From Amycolatopsis sacchari (GTDB lineage Bacteria > Actinomycetota > Actinomycetes > Mycobacteriales > Pseudonocardiaceae), in NCBI RefSeq assembly GCF_900114035.1, contig NZ_FORP01000001.1, forward strand, positions 124,001 through 188,000: a stretch of DNA of 64,000 bases, in the 5' to 3' direction. The notes under the pieces were generated by a model. It worked only from the letters and a program-made list of their open reading frames with translations, was not told the origin of the DNA and ran no database searches. The position numbers were made by a program, and so were the translations under genes. Of this stretch, positions 16,079-25,522 are shown in pieces (position 1 is the first letter of the stretch; the number at the start of each line of letters is the position of its first letter).

Positions 16079-18124
16079 ATGGCGCGGTACCGCGTGTCGA
16101 TGGACATCGGTGGCACCTTCACCGATGTGGTCACCTACGACGACGAGGCCGGGGTGTTCGCGGCGACCAAGGCCTCGACCACCCCGGACGACCTGAGCGA
16201 AGGGGTGCTCGCCGGGCTCGGTTCCGTCGTCGAAACGCCCGGGGACATCGGGTTCCTGGTGCACGGCACCACCCAGGGCCTCAACGCGTTCCTCGAACGC
16301 CGCGGCGTGCCGGTGCTGCTGCTCGGCACCGCCGGGGTCGAGGACACCTACCACATCGCCCGCGGTCCCCGGACCCGGCTCTACGACCTGCACTACCGCA
16401 AGCCCGAACCGCTCGTGCCCCGGCGCGACGTGCTCGGCATCGGCGGCCGCATCGCGCCCGACGGCAGCGAGCTGACCCCGCTGGACGAGGACGCCGTGCG
16501 CACCGCGGCGGCCACGGCGAAGGAACGCGGCCACGGCGCCATCGCCGTCGCGTTCCTGTTCAGCTACGCCAACCCCGCCCACGAACTGCGCGCCCGCGAG
16601 ATCCTGCTGGAGGAGCTGGGCGAGGACTTCACCGTCTCGCTGTCGCACGAGGCGGCCAAGGAGTGGCGCGAGTACGAGCGCACCTCGTCGGCGGTCGTCG
16701 AGAGCTACACCGGCCCCATCGTCCGCCGCTACCTCAGCAACCTCGAAGTCCGTCTGCGCGAAGGCGGACTGGCCGTCCCGCTGCACGTCATGCAGTCCTC
16801 CGGCGGCATCCTCACCGCCGACTCGGCACGAGCCCGGCCGCTGCAGACCCTGCTGTCCGGCCCGGTCGGCGGCGCGATCGCGTGTGCCGAGCTCTCCCGC
16901 GTCAGCGGCAGGCCGAACCTCATCGGCGTCGACATGGGCGGCACCTCGTTCGACGTCTCGCTCATCGTGGACGGCGAGCCCGACACCTCCGCCGAGGCCC
17001 AGCTCGAAGGCCTGCCGATGCTGATGAGCGTCGTCAACATCCACACCGTCGGCGCCGGCGGCGGGTCCGTCGCCTGGGTCGAGGCCGGCGGGCTGCGGGT
17101 CGGGCCGCGCTCGGCGGGCGCCCGGCCGGGGCCGGTCTGCTACGGCCGCGGTGGCACCGAGCCGACCGTGACCGACGCCAACCTCGTGCTCGGCCGCATC
17201 GACCCCGAGGGTTTCGCGGGCGGGCAGATGACGCTCGACACGGCCGGCGCCCGAAAAGCCGTCGGCGAGCTCGGCGAGACCTTCGGGCTCGACGCGGTCG
17301 CGATGGCCGAGGGCATCTGCGACGTGGCGAACTCCAAGATGGCGCAGGCGATCCGCACCATCACGGTGTCGCGGGGCATCGAGCCGCGGGACTCCAGCCT
17401 CGTCGCGTTCGGCGGCGCGGGCCCCATGCACGCGGTGTTCCTCGCCCGCGAACTGGGCATCGCCGAGACGATCGTGCCGCGCTTCCCCGGCGCGTTCTCC
17501 GCCTGGGGCATGCTGCAGACCCGCATCCGCAAGGACTTCACCGAGCCGTACTTCTTCCTCGACGCCGACCTCGACGGTGCCGACCTCACCGCGGTGCTCA
17601 CGCGCTTGGAGGAGCAGGCGCTGGCGACGCTGGGCGAGGAGGGCGTGCCCGACGGGCAGCGTTCGGTCGCGCACTCGGTCGACATCCGTTACGAGGCACA
17701 GGAATACACGCTGACGGTGCCCATCGCCGACGCGGCCGAACCGTCCACTCCGGACTTCCTGAAGGTCATGGCCGAGCGGTTCGCCGAGATGCACCACAGC
17801 CGGTACGGGCACGCGAACCTGGGCGCCCCCATCGAGTTCGTCACCGTGCGCACCGCCGCGTTCGGCGACCTGGGCCGCCCCGAGCCGCAGAAGTGGCCGC
17901 ACGCGGAGTCCCCGGAGTTCCCGCACGAGGTCCGGCAGGTCGTGTTCGGCGGCCGGCCGTGCGACGCGATCGTGGTGCGCCGCGACGACCTGCTCACCGG
18001 CCACACGTTCGACGGCCCCGGCGTCATCGTCGAGGACACCGCGACCACCGTCGTCCCGCCGCAGTACTCGGTCTCCGTCGACGAGATCGGTTCGCTCATC
18101 ATCCGCAGCAAGGAGAGCCAGTGA
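16079..18124 (+). CDS. Hydantoinase/oxoprolinase family protein, A subunit (pair 1)
   Basis: A 681-residue HyuA-type subunit. The N-terminus MDIGGTFTDVVTYD is the ASKHA phosphate-binding loop, and VHGTTQGLNAFLERRGV, AFLFSYANPAHE, EYERTSSAVVESYTGP and the second ATP-binding segment GVDMGGTSFDVSL follow in the usual order. Family members hydrolyse cyclic amides (N-methylhydantoin, 5-oxoproline) or carboxylate ketones such as acetophenone with ATP. The substrate is not predictable here. ATG 16079 was chosen because the family fold starts 7 residues in. It is translationally coupled (GTGA) to the B subunit. Confidence 0.9.
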   Translation: MARYRVSMDIGGTFTDVVTYDDEAGVFAATKASTTPDDLSEGVLAGLGSVVETPGDIGFLVHGTTQGLNAFLERRGVPVLLLGTAGVEDTYHIARGPRTRLYDLHYRKPEPLVPRRDVLGIGGRIAPDGSELTPLDEDAVRTAAATAKERGHGAIAVAFLFSYANPAHELRAREILLEELGEDFTVSLSHEAAKEWREYERTSSAVVESYTGPIVRRYLSNLEVRLREGGLAVPLHVMQSSGGILTADSARARPLQTLLSGPVGGAIACAELSRVSGRPNLIGVDMGGTSFDVSLIVDGEPDTSAEAQLEGLPMLMSVVNIHTVGAGGGSVAWVEAGGLRVGPRSAGARPGPVCYGRGGTEPTVTDANLVLGRIDPEGFAGGQMTLDTAGARKAVGELGETFGLDAVAMAEGICDVANSKMAQAIRTITVSRGIEPRDSSLVAFGGAGPMHAVFLARELGIAETIVPRFPGAFSAWGMLQTRIRKDFTEPYFFLDADLDGADLTAVLTRLEEQALATLGEEGVPDGQRSVAHSVDIRYEAQEYTLTVPIADAAEPSTPDFLKVMAERFAEMHHSRYGHANLGAPIEFVTVRTAAFGDLGRPEPQKWPHAESPEFPHEVRQVVFGGRPCDAIVVRRDDLLTGHTFDGPGVIVEDTATTVVPPQYSVSVDEIGSLIIRSKESQ

Positions 18125-19797
18125 CCGCAGCCACGACCGTCGACCCGGTCACGGTCGAGATCATCCGCAACGCGCTGACCTCGGCCGCCGACGACATGAA
18201 CGCGACCCTCATCCGCTCGGCCTACACGCCCATCATCTACGAATGCGGCGACTGCGTCGTCGCGCTGCTCGACGCCGACCACCAGGTGCTGGGGCAGTCC
18301 GCGGGCCTGCCGATCTTCCTCGGCAACCTGGAGACCTGCACCCGCGCGACCGAGGAGCAGTTCGGCCGCGACGTGTGGCAGCCGGGCGACGTCTGGATCC
18401 TCAACGACAGCTACCTCGGCGGCACCCACCTCAACGACGTGACGATCTTCGGGCCGGTGTTCGTCGGCGACACGCTCGTCGGGTTCACGGCTTCGCGGGC
18501 GCACTGGATCGACGTCGGGTCCAAGGACCCCGGCGGGTCGATGGACTCCGTGTCGATCTTCCAGGAGGGCCTGCGGCTCGGCCCGCAGAAGCTCGTCTCG
18601 GGCGGCAAGGACGAGGCCGCGCTGATGGACACCATCGCGCGCAACGTCCGGTTCCCCTACCCGACCACCGGGGACATGCACGCCATGATCGCGTGCATCA
18701 CGATGGGGGAGAAGCGGCTGCAGGAGATCGTCGAGCGGTTCGGGCTGGACACGCTGGAGGCGGCGCGGGACGAGATCTTCCGCCAGACCGAGCTGCTGGA
18801 GCGCGAGACGATCGCGGCCATCCCGGACGGCGTGTACGCGGCGGAAGGCGTGCTGGACAACGACGGCGTCGACCTGGACGCGCCGATCCCGATCCGGCTC
18901 AAGGTCACCGTCGCCGGCGACACGATCGACTTCGACGTCACCGAGTCCGCGGACCAGACCACCGGCCCGGTCAACTGTGGTGTGGCCCAAGCGGTTTCGG
19001 CGTTGCGCGTGGGCTACAAGCTGCTGGTGAGCCCCGACCTGCCGGGCAACGGCGGCTCGTTCCGCACGATGACCACGCAGGTGCGCGAGGGTTCCGTGCT
19101 CGGGGCGACCGCGCCCGCGGCGTGCCAGTGGTACTTCTCGCACCTCGGCCTGCTGATCGACATGGTGGCCCGCGCGCTGGCGCCCGCGATGCCCGACCGG
19201 GTCGCGGGAGCCAGCCACGGCGACTCGATGATCGTGCTGACCTCGGGCACGGACCCCCGCTACGGCAGGGAGTTCGTCAGCCTGGAGGCCACCGTCGGCG
19301 GCTGGGGCGCGTGGTCGGGGTCCGACGGGGAAAGCGCTCTCATCAACAACGTCAACGGTTCACTGAAGGACATCCCCATCGAGGTGCTGGAGACGCGGTA
19401 CCCGTTCCGCATCACCGAGTACCGCATCCGCCCCGACTCGGGTGGCGCGGGCAGGTGGCGCGGCGGCAACGGCGTGGTCCGGGAGTACGAGGCCCAGACC
19501 GACTGCTCGCTGTCGCTGTGGTTCGAGCGGTCGCGGCAGCCGGCGTGGGGCCTGTTCGGCGGTGAGGACGCGGTCGGGCCCGAGGTCGTGATCAACCCCG
19601 GGCGGCCGGACGAGCGCCGGATGCTGAAGGTCAACGGCGCGACCATCCGCAAGGGCGACGTGATCCGCTGTGCGACCGGCGGTGGCGGCGGCTACGGCGA
19701 CCCGGTGGAACGCTCCGCCGACGACGTCCGCGCCGACGTCGCCGACCGCAACATCACCCCGGAGACGGCGATGAGCCGCTACGGGATCGGCGGCTAG
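18121..19797 (+). CDS. Hydantoinase/oxoprolinase family protein, B subunit (pair 1)
   Basis: A 558-residue HyuB-type subunit. Family landmarks are VTVEIIRNALTSAADDMNATLIRSAYTPII, split by its length, then LNDSYLGGTHLNDVT, the central TGPVNCGVAQAV, and the C-terminal glycine-rich GGAGRWRGGNGVVREYE and GGGGGYGDP. It should form a complex with the A subunit encoded just upstream (4-base overlap). The last 4 bases overlap the convergent cvnD gene, so the hydantoinase operon and the conservon meet tail to tail with no room for a separate terminator. Confidence 0.9.
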   Translation: MTAATTVDPVTVEIIRNALTSAADDMNATLIRSAYTPIIYECGDCVVALLDADHQVLGQSAGLPIFLGNLETCTRATEEQFGRDVWQPGDVWILNDSYLGGTHLNDVTIFGPVFVGDTLVGFTASRAHWIDVGSKDPGGSMDSVSIFQEGLRLGPQKLVSGGKDEAALMDTIARNVRFPYPTTGDMHAMIACITMGEKRLQEIVERFGLDTLEAARDEIFRQTELLERETIAAIPDGVYAAEGVLDNDGVDLDAPIPIRLKVTVAGDTIDFDVTESADQTTGPVNCGVAQAVSALRVGYKLLVSPDLPGNGGSFRTMTTQVREGSVLGATAPAACQWYFSHLGLLIDMVARALAPAMPDRVAGASHGDSMIVLTSGTDPRYGREFVSLEATVGGWGAWSGSDGESALINNVNGSLKDIPIEVLETRYPFRITEYRIRPDSGGAGRWRGGNGVVREYEAQTDCSLSLWFERSRQPAWGLFGGEDAVGPEVVINPGRPDERRMLKVNGATIRKGDVIRCATGGGGGYGDPVERSADDVRADVADRNITPETAMSRYGIGG

Positions 19798-20477
19798 GAC
19801 AACCGCGGCAAGGTACCCGCGAGATTGCGCTGGGTGGCCATGACGTGCTCGATCAACGTGACGAGCACCTGCTTGGTCGACTCCTTGTCCCGCGCGTCGC
19901 AGAGGAGGACCGGGACGCTCTCGTCGAGTTCGAGGGCGTCCCGGACCTCTTCGGTGCCGTAGCGGTACGCGTCGTCGAAGCAGTTGACGCCCACGACGAA
20001 CGGGATCTGCCGCCGCTCGAAGAAGTCCACCGCCGGGAAACAGCTTTCCAGGCGGCGGGTGTCGGCCAGCACCACCGCGCCCAGCGCGCCGATGGCCAGC
20101 TCGTCCCACATGAACCAGAACCGGTCCTGCCCCGGGGTGCCGAACAGGTACAGGATCAGCTCGGGGTTGATCGTGATGCGGCCGAAGTCGAGCGCGACCG
20201 TGGTGGTCGTCTTGCGCTCGACCCCGGTCAGGTCGTCGACCGTGGCCGAGGCCGCGGTGAGCGCCTCCTCGGTGCGCAGCGGCGGCACCTCGCTGACCGA
20301 GCCCACCATCGTCGTCTTGCCGACGCCGAAACCGCCTGCGATGAGCAGCTTCAGGGTGAGCGCGTTGAGGTTGCGCCGGTACTGCGGGACGCCCGGCCGG
20401 GCGCCGGGGTTCGAGAGCTGTCCTCGAACGGGGGAGTCCACTGTGCTTGCCGCCCTATCAGAGTCTGCGGATGCCAT
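19794..20477 (-). CDS. cvnD: Conservon GTPase-like protein CvnD
   Basis: A 227-residue small-GTPase-like protein with P-loop GGFGVGKTTMVGS at about residues 48-60, the G3-equivalent LFGTPGQDRF (DxxG replaced by GTPGQ) and a G4-like VNCFDDA. This is the pattern of the CvnD proteins of Streptomyces conservons, distantly related to MglA/Rab GTPases. In conservons it associates at the membrane with CvnA-C as a signalling complex that resembles a G-protein-coupled system. Its start lies inside the end of cvnC (20-base overlap). The output of this conservon is unknown. Confidence 0.9.
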   Translation of the reverse strand: MASADSDRAASTVDSPVRGQLSNPGARPGVPQYRRNLNALTLKLLIAGGFGVGKTTMVGSVSEVPPLRTEEALTAASATVDDLTGVERKTTTTVALDFGRITINPELILYLFGTPGQDRFWFMWDELAIGALGAVVLADTRRLESCFPAVDFFERRQIPFVVGVNCFDDAYRYGTEEVRDALELDESVPVLLCDARDKESTKQVLVTLIEHVMATQRNLAGTLPRLS

Positions 20478-20829
20478 CGAGCACCGCCTGGAGGATGCGT
20501 TCGTCGGGGGCCGCCGTCATCGGGGTCGCGCTGCGGAAGATCACGTGGTTCTGCTCGATCAGGTCCGCCAGCAGCACCTTCACGACCGGCAGCGGCAGCT
20601 CGAGGTACGCGGCGACCTCGGCCACCGACATCGGCTGCTGGCACAGGCGCACGACGCGGGCGTACTCCTGCGGCAGGTGCGCCGCGTCCATGATCGAGGT
20701 CACCGCGACCACGAGCGTCAGCAGATCCAGCCCGATCGTGTCGGTCCGGGTCCGGCCGCCGGTGACCGTGTAGGGCCGGACCAGCGGTCCGGCGGCGTCA
20801 TCGAACCACGCCTCTTCCTCGGCTGTCAT
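20458..20829 (-). CDS. cvnC: Conservon DUF742 protein CvnC
   Basis: A 123-residue DUF742 protein. The family signature is VRPYTVTGGRT near the N-terminus, followed by a winged-helix-like region LCQQPMSVAEVAAYLELPLPV and the end DERILQAVLDGIRRL. It is the third gene in the conserved order cvnA-B-C-D. The helix-turn-helix-like fold suggests a protein-interaction or DNA-binding role, not settled for the family. Confidence 0.9.
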   Translation of the reverse strand: MTAEEEAWFDDAAGPLVRPYTVTGGRTRTDTIGLDLLTLVVAVTSIMDAAHLPQEYARVVRLCQQPMSVAEVAAYLELPLPVVKVLLADLIEQNHVIFRSATPMTAAPDERILQAVLDGIRRL

Positions 20830-20851
20830 GGCGTCGTGTCAGGCTCTCGGT

Positions 20852-21268
20852 TCACGCCGGGCCACCGGCGTGTTCCACGCGCGGAGCGGAGCTGAGCACC
20901 GCCCCGACGCGCTTGACCATCATGTTCATCGCGTAGGCGACGAGGCCCATGTCGGCCTCCTCGCTGGTGAGCAGGGCCAGGCAGGCCCCGTACCCCGCCG
21001 CGGTCACGAAGAGGAACGCGTGGTCCATCTCCACCACGGTCTGCCGCACCTGGCCACCGCCGAAGTGCCTGCCGGTGCCCTTGGCGAGGCTCTGGAACGC
21101 CGAGGCGACGGCGGAGAGGTGCTCCCCGTCCTCCTCGGTCAGGTTGGACGACCGGCCGATGAGCAACCCGTCAGCGGACAGCACCACGGCCCGGTCGGCT
21201 CCGGCGACCTGCTGGAGCAGATCGTCGAGCAACCAGTCCAGTTCGTTCAAGCCCGGATTGGCCATCAT
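20852..21268 (-). CDS. cvnB: Conservon roadblock/LC7 protein CvnB
   Basis: A 138-residue roadblock/LC7-domain protein (LDWLLDDLLQQVAGADRAVVLSADGLLIGRS as two adjacent segments; ASEELADMG-like end reading TSEEADMGLVAYAMN). Such proteins regulate small GTPases, here presumably CvnD. ATG 21268 overlaps the cvnA stop by 4 bases; a second ATG follows at once (21265). Confidence 0.9.
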   Translation of the reverse strand: MMANPGLNELDWLLDDLLQQVAGADRAVVLSADGLLIGRSSNLTEEDGEHLSAVASAFQSLAKGTGRHFGGGQVRQTVVEMDHAFLFVTAAGYGACLALLTSEEADMGLVAYAMNMMVKRVGAVLSSAPRVEHAGGPA

Positions 21269-23790
21269 CTGTGCTCTCCAAAGAAATCGGTGGCGGCTGG
21301 GTCGGTGCTGCGGGCCCGCCGCGTCCCCTGCTGGAACGAGGCGAGCCTGCTGCGAGCCTGGTCGGGGTCCTCCCTCGGCTCGTACGACGTGGGTTCCTCG
21401 TAGGTCACCTCGTCGGTGCGCAACTGCGGAGCCAGGTTCTGCTGGCGCCGGCGGCGGGGCAGCTGGGGACGGTCCGGTGACAGCGGGCCCGGCGGCTGCG
21501 AGGACCGGGTGTCACGGGACGTCCTGGTGTCCTGGGACGGCCTGCTCGGCTGCGGCGAACGGGCCTGGTGCTGGGGCTGGCGGGCCTGGTGCTGCGGCTC
21601 GCGCTGCGGCTGTGCCGGGGGCTGCTGCTCCCGCGCCGGGCGGAACAGGTCCACCCGCTGGGTGCTCTCCGCGGCGGGCGCGCCCAGCGTGCCGTTGTGC
21701 CGCGCGGTCTCCTCGGCCGAGGGCACCGCCTGCGGGCGGCGCACCGGCAGGCTCGGGTGGTTCGCCGCCTGCGCCTGCGGGGGCACCGGGGCGGACACGG
21801 CGGACGGCTCGGGCTCGTCGGCCAGCTGCACCGGCGTGAGCAGCTCGGAACGGACCAGCACGATCGCGCGCGTGCCGCCGTAGGCCGAGGGCCGCAGCGT
21901 CACCGCGATGCCGTGCCGCGACGCCAGCCGCGCCACCACGAACAGGCCGAGCCGGGGCTCGGCCGACAGCGCCATCATGCTGAAGTCCGGCGGGTCGGCG
22001 AGCATCGAGTTCAGCTCGTCGATCTGCTCGGCCTCCATGCCGAGGCCCTGGTCCTCGATCTCCAGCACCACGCCGCGGCCGACGACGTCACCCCACACCT
22101 CGACGCGCGACTGCGGCGGCGAGAACGACGTGGCGTTGTCGATCAGCTCCGCCAGCAGGTGGATCAGGTCGGCGACCACCGGCCCGTTGACCGCGACCGC
22201 GGGCATCTTGCCCACGTTGACGCGGGCGTAGTCCTCGGTCTCGGCGGTGGCGCCGCGGATCAGGTCGGCCAGCGCGACCGGGTTGCGCCACTGGCGGCCC
22301 GGCCGCTCGCCGCCGAGGATGATCAGGTTCTCGGCGTTGCGGCGGGCGCGGGTGGACAGGTGGTCCAGCTTGAACAGCAGGTCCAGCTGGTCGGGGTCCT
22401 CCTGCTTGCGCTCGGCCTCGTCCAGCGCCTTGAGCTGCCGGTGCACGAGCACCTGGCTGCGGTGCGCGATGTTGAGGAACACCTTGCTGGTGCCCTCGCG
22501 GGTCTTGGCCTCGTCCACGGCGGCGGCGACGGCGGTCTGCTGCGCCTTGTTGAACGCGTCGGCGACCTGCCCGATCTCGTCCTCGCCGTGGTCGAGCAGC
22601 GACATCTCGGTGTCGAGGTCGACGTCCTCGCCGTTGCGGACCCGGCCGACGAGCTCCGGCAGCCGGGTGTCGGCCATCTCCAGCGTCTCCTCGCGCAGCC
22701 GGTGGAGGCGGCGGACGAGCCTGGTCGACAGGCGCCACGCGATGACCGTGACGATGAGCGCGAGGATGATCGCCGCCGCACCGGCCGCGATCGCCGTGAC
22801 CAGGTCCCGGTTACCGGTGTCGATCTCGACGTTGGTGGCGTTGGTGCTCTGCTGGATGTAGAGGTTCATCAGCGCGCCGGCGACCTGGGTGGTGGCCGCC
22901 TGCCACTGCTGCGGCGTGATGCCGGCGGGCAGGGTCCGGTGGTTGCCGCCGATGATCGAGGCCTCGACGGCCGTCACGGTCGACCAGGCGGGGCTCGCCT
23001 TCAGCGCGTTGTACTGCTGCGCGACCGACGGGATCATCTCGGGCACCGCGTTGTCGAAGCCGGCGTGGTAGGCGCCGACGGTCGCGATGAAGGCGTTGAA
23101 CTCGTCGTCGGACAGACCGCCGTTGGCGATCCCGCCCGAGGCGAGCGCGACGCTGCGCGCCATCTGGTCGGCCGCCACGAACAGCGGCATCGCGGTGGCC
23201 CGCAGGTACGCGGTCTTCGCGTCCGGCGTCCCCTCGGCGACGCCGAGCAGGCCGTCGGTGTAGGTGTCGAGGATCCGGTTGTAGAAGGTGTAGGCGTCGA
23301 GCAGGGAGACCTGGCCCGCGTCCACCTTCGCGCGGAACTCGGGCAGCTGCGCGAGGTTCGCGGCGGTCTGGTTGATGCTCGCCTGGACGCGCGGCGGTGC
23401 CTGGTCGTAGAGGCCGGCCAGGTTCTGGCCCTGCCCGGCGCCGGTGCTGTCCGTCTTCGCCCTGACCTGCTCCAGCTGGGGCCGCACGGACCCGTTCGTC
23501 GCCAGCTCGGTCAGCGTGAGCTGGCGCTCCTGCTGGACCGCGGCGAAGAACTGCACGGCGATCGGCGACGAGTCGTGCACCTTCGTGATGAACGACCGCG
23601 CCGAGATCGCGGAGTACAGCAGATATCCTGCGAGTGCGACGCCGGCCACCAGCAGCGCGATGCTGGGCACGAAGGCGATCGACAACACCCTCGTCCGGAT
23701 CGAAGCACGTCCCTTGCGTGGTCCGAAGTTCTTCTTCAAGGCTCCTGAGGGCCTTCCCGCACTCGTTGTAACTGGCCAGGGCCCCCGCAC
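21265..23790 (-). CDS. cvnA: Conservon sensor histidine-kinase-like protein CvnA (NIT domain)
   Basis: A protein of up to 841 residues. It has a transmembrane helix near residues 37-57, an outside nitrate/nitrite-sensing-like (NIT) helical domain to about residue 330, a second membrane helix, a HAMP-type linker (EETLEMADTRLPELVGRV) and a GHKL ATPase domain with ELIDNATSFSPP and DQGLGM. The last 200 residues are Pro/Gln/Arg-rich and probably disordered. GTG 23790 has no good ribosome site; TTG 23739, behind AGGAG, is an alternative start. It heads the conservon and is the likely input component. The signal is unknown. Confidence 0.87.
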   Translation of the reverse strand: MRGPWPVTTSAGRPSGALKKNFGPRKGRASIRTRVLSIAFVPSIALLVAGVALAGYLLYSAISARSFITKVHDSSPIAVQFFAAVQQERQLTLTELATNGSVRPQLEQVRAKTDSTGAGQGQNLAGLYDQAPPRVQASINQTAANLAQLPEFRAKVDAGQVSLLDAYTFYNRILDTYTDGLLGVAEGTPDAKTAYLRATAMPLFVAADQMARSVALASGGIANGGLSDDEFNAFIATVGAYHAGFDNAVPEMIPSVAQQYNALKASPAWSTVTAVEASIIGGNHRTLPAGITPQQWQAATTQVAGALMNLYIQQSTNATNVEIDTGNRDLVTAIAAGAAAIILALIVTVIAWRLSTRLVRRLHRLREETLEMADTRLPELVGRVRNGEDVDLDTEMSLLDHGEDEIGQVADAFNKAQQTAVAAAVDEAKTREGTSKVFLNIAHRSQVLVHRQLKALDEAERKQEDPDQLDLLFKLDHLSTRARRNAENLIILGGERPGRQWRNPVALADLIRGATAETEDYARVNVGKMPAVAVNGPVVADLIHLLAELIDNATSFSPPQSRVEVWGDVVGRGVVLEIEDQGLGMEAEQIDELNSMLADPPDFSMMALSAEPRLGLFVVARLASRHGIAVTLRPSAYGGTRAIVLVRSELLTPVQLADEPEPSAVSAPVPPQAQAANHPSLPVRRPQAVPSAEETARHNGTLGAPAAESTQRVDLFRPAREQQPPAQPQREPQHQARQPQHQARSPQPSRPSQDTRTSRDTRSSQPPGPLSPDRPQLPRRRRQQNLAPQLRTDEVTYEEPTSYEPREDPDQARSRLASFQQGTRRARSTDPAATDFFGEHR

Positions 23791-24001
23791 CCAGTTGACA
23801 TGTGGCGCCGGGTCGGCCCGGTGGCGTCTCCAGCGCCTGCGCAGGTTAATCGTGACAGCAACTGTGAGTCAACTTCACGTTTCGGATCATTCCTCTGTGT
23901 AACTTGACATCGCCGCCGACTGTCCGAATCCCCTTCGAGAGACCTGCGCGCTGTGCAGCATACCGCCGGGGAAAAGCCCCCTCGTGCAGGGGGAACCGCG
24001 T

Positions 24002-25522
24002 TCAAACCCGGCCGGGTACCCAGAGTGACGCCAGCGAGTAGCACAACACGTGCAGGGCAAGCCTGCGGGCGGGATCGTCGAACACCAGGCCCAGTTCCTT
24101 CGCCCTCGCCACGCGGGACAGCACGGTGTTGCGGTGCACCCCCAGCCGGGCCGACGCCTGGCTGAGCGAACCACCGCAGTCGAGCACGGCCAGCACGGTG
24201 TCCACCAGCGCCTCGCGGTCGCGGGCGCCCATCAGGTCGGCCAGGCAGAGGTCGGCGACCTCCGCGATCTGCCCGCGCGGGAGCCACGCCAGCGCCGCCC
24301 TGGCACCCACCTGGTCGAACCACTGGACCGAACCCGGGCCGCCGTCCCCGGCCACGTGGGCGGCCAGCCGCGCTTCGGTGACCGACCGCATCAGCCCGGG
24401 AACACCGGGATGCGCCCCGCCGACGCCGAGCACGAGGCCGTGGCTCGCCGCGGTGCGGGTCATCGTGCCGAGCGCGCGGCGCAGGGCGGCCGTGTCGTCC
24501 TCGGCGTCCTCGGGGGAGTTCTGCCACGACAGCCAGCCGTCGGAGTCGGCGATCAGCGGCCAGTCCGGCCGGTGCCGCTGCCACGCCGCCCTGACCAGCT
24601 GCGTCAGCTCCTCCGCCGGTGTGCCGCCGTGCAGCGGCGACAGCCACACCGCGCGGTTGCGCCCCTCGACGCGCCAGCCCAGCTCGCCGGTCCAGGACGG
24701 CACGGCCACGTCGGCGGCCGGGGTCACCGACGCGGGTGGTTCGGTGGCCAGCCGCCGCAGCAGCCCGAACGCGGCCTGCTCCTGCGCGGCCTGCGCGGAG
24801 CTGTTCATCCGGGTCTGCGCCCACACCGCCAGCAGCGGCAGCCGCGCCAGGCGCAGCAGCGATTCGACGTGCCCCGCCGCGCCCGCGCTCTTCGCGGGCA
24901 CCGACGCCACCAGCTCCGCCCACGGGTGACCGGCGGCGTTGATCTCGACCCGCACGGCCGTGGCGTCCGCCCGCTCCTCCGCACCCGCGGCGCGCCCGGC
25001 GGCGAGTGCGCCACCGATCAGCAGCGCCACCGGCACGGGCGCCAGCTCGCTGTTGAGCACCCCCAGCACCCCGCGGATGCTCGACTGCCCGGCGAGCCGT
25101 TCCGCGCACACCGCCACCCGCTGCGCGCGGGCCGCCTGCGGAGCGGAGACCTGGCCCGCCAGCGCGAGCGCGACGTCCACCGGGTCGTCCTCAGTCGCGA
25201 GCAGGGCGATCCCCAGCCGGTCGGCGAGCACGGCGCTGGACGCGCTCATCGCCGTCTTCGGGACGACGACCGCGGAGACGTTGCGCTCCCAGCCCGCGTG
25301 CAGCGCGGCCGCCAGCGCCCAGCCGCCGGTCGCGGCGTCGTCGTGCAGCACCACCAGCGAGTGCGGCGCGGCGCGGTGCAGCCGGTCGAAGGTCTGGGCC
25401 AGCACCACCTCGTGCACGGCGCGGGCCGGATCGGGCAGGTGGACGGCCGCCGCGCGCGCGAGCGGGTCGACCCGCAGCAGCTCGGCGAGGACGAGGGGAG
25501 CCAGTGGTGCCTTGCCGCTCAT
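24002..25522 (-). CDS. PucR family transcriptional regulator
   Basis: A 506-residue regulator. The C-terminal helix-turn-helix (LSQASARLGVHRNTVLSRVARAKEL) is the PucR/CdaR type, and the central part has the GGDEF-like fold usual for the family (GLVLGVGGAHPGVPGL). The N-terminal half is a PucR-type sensor region. PucR proteins activate purine, allantoin and related catabolic genes. It is the last gene of a six-gene operon: its ATG overlaps the DUF917 stop by 4 bases. Local control of the hydantoin-type island is therefore likely. The 211-base gap to cvnA (23791-24001) must hold the conservon promoter, but no clear element was read. Confidence 0.86.
   Translation of the reverse strand: MSGKAPLAPLVLAELLRVDPLARAAAVHLPDPARAVHEVVLAQTFDRLHRAAPHSLVVLHDDAATGGWALAAALHAGWERNVSAVVVPKTAMSASSAVLADRLGIALLATEDDPVDVALALAGQVSAPQAARAQRVAVCAERLAGQSSIRGVLGVLNSELAPVPVALLIGGALAAGRAAGAEERADATAVRVEINAAGHPWAELVASVPAKSAGAAGHVESLLRLARLPLLAVWAQTRMNSSAQAAQEQAAFGLLRRLATEPPASVTPAADVAVPSWTGELGWRVEGRNRAVWLSPLHGGTPAEELTQLVRAAWQRHRPDWPLIADSDGWLSWQNSPEDAEDDTAALRRALGTMTRTAASHGLVLGVGGAHPGVPGLMRSVTEARLAAHVAGDGGPGSVQWFDQVGARAALAWLPRGQIAEVADLCLADLMGARDREALVDTVLAVLDCGGSLSQASARLGVHRNTVLSRVARAKELGLVFDDPARRLALHVLCYSLASLWVPGRV

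Noticed and set aside
13898-18004. A 1368-codon open frame on the minus strand opposite the cyclodeaminase, GntR and HyuA genes.
   Set aside because: It crosses several well-supported plus-strand genes and a non-coding gap, and its composition (His/Arg/Ala/Gly-rich) is typical of antisense frames in GC-rich DNA.
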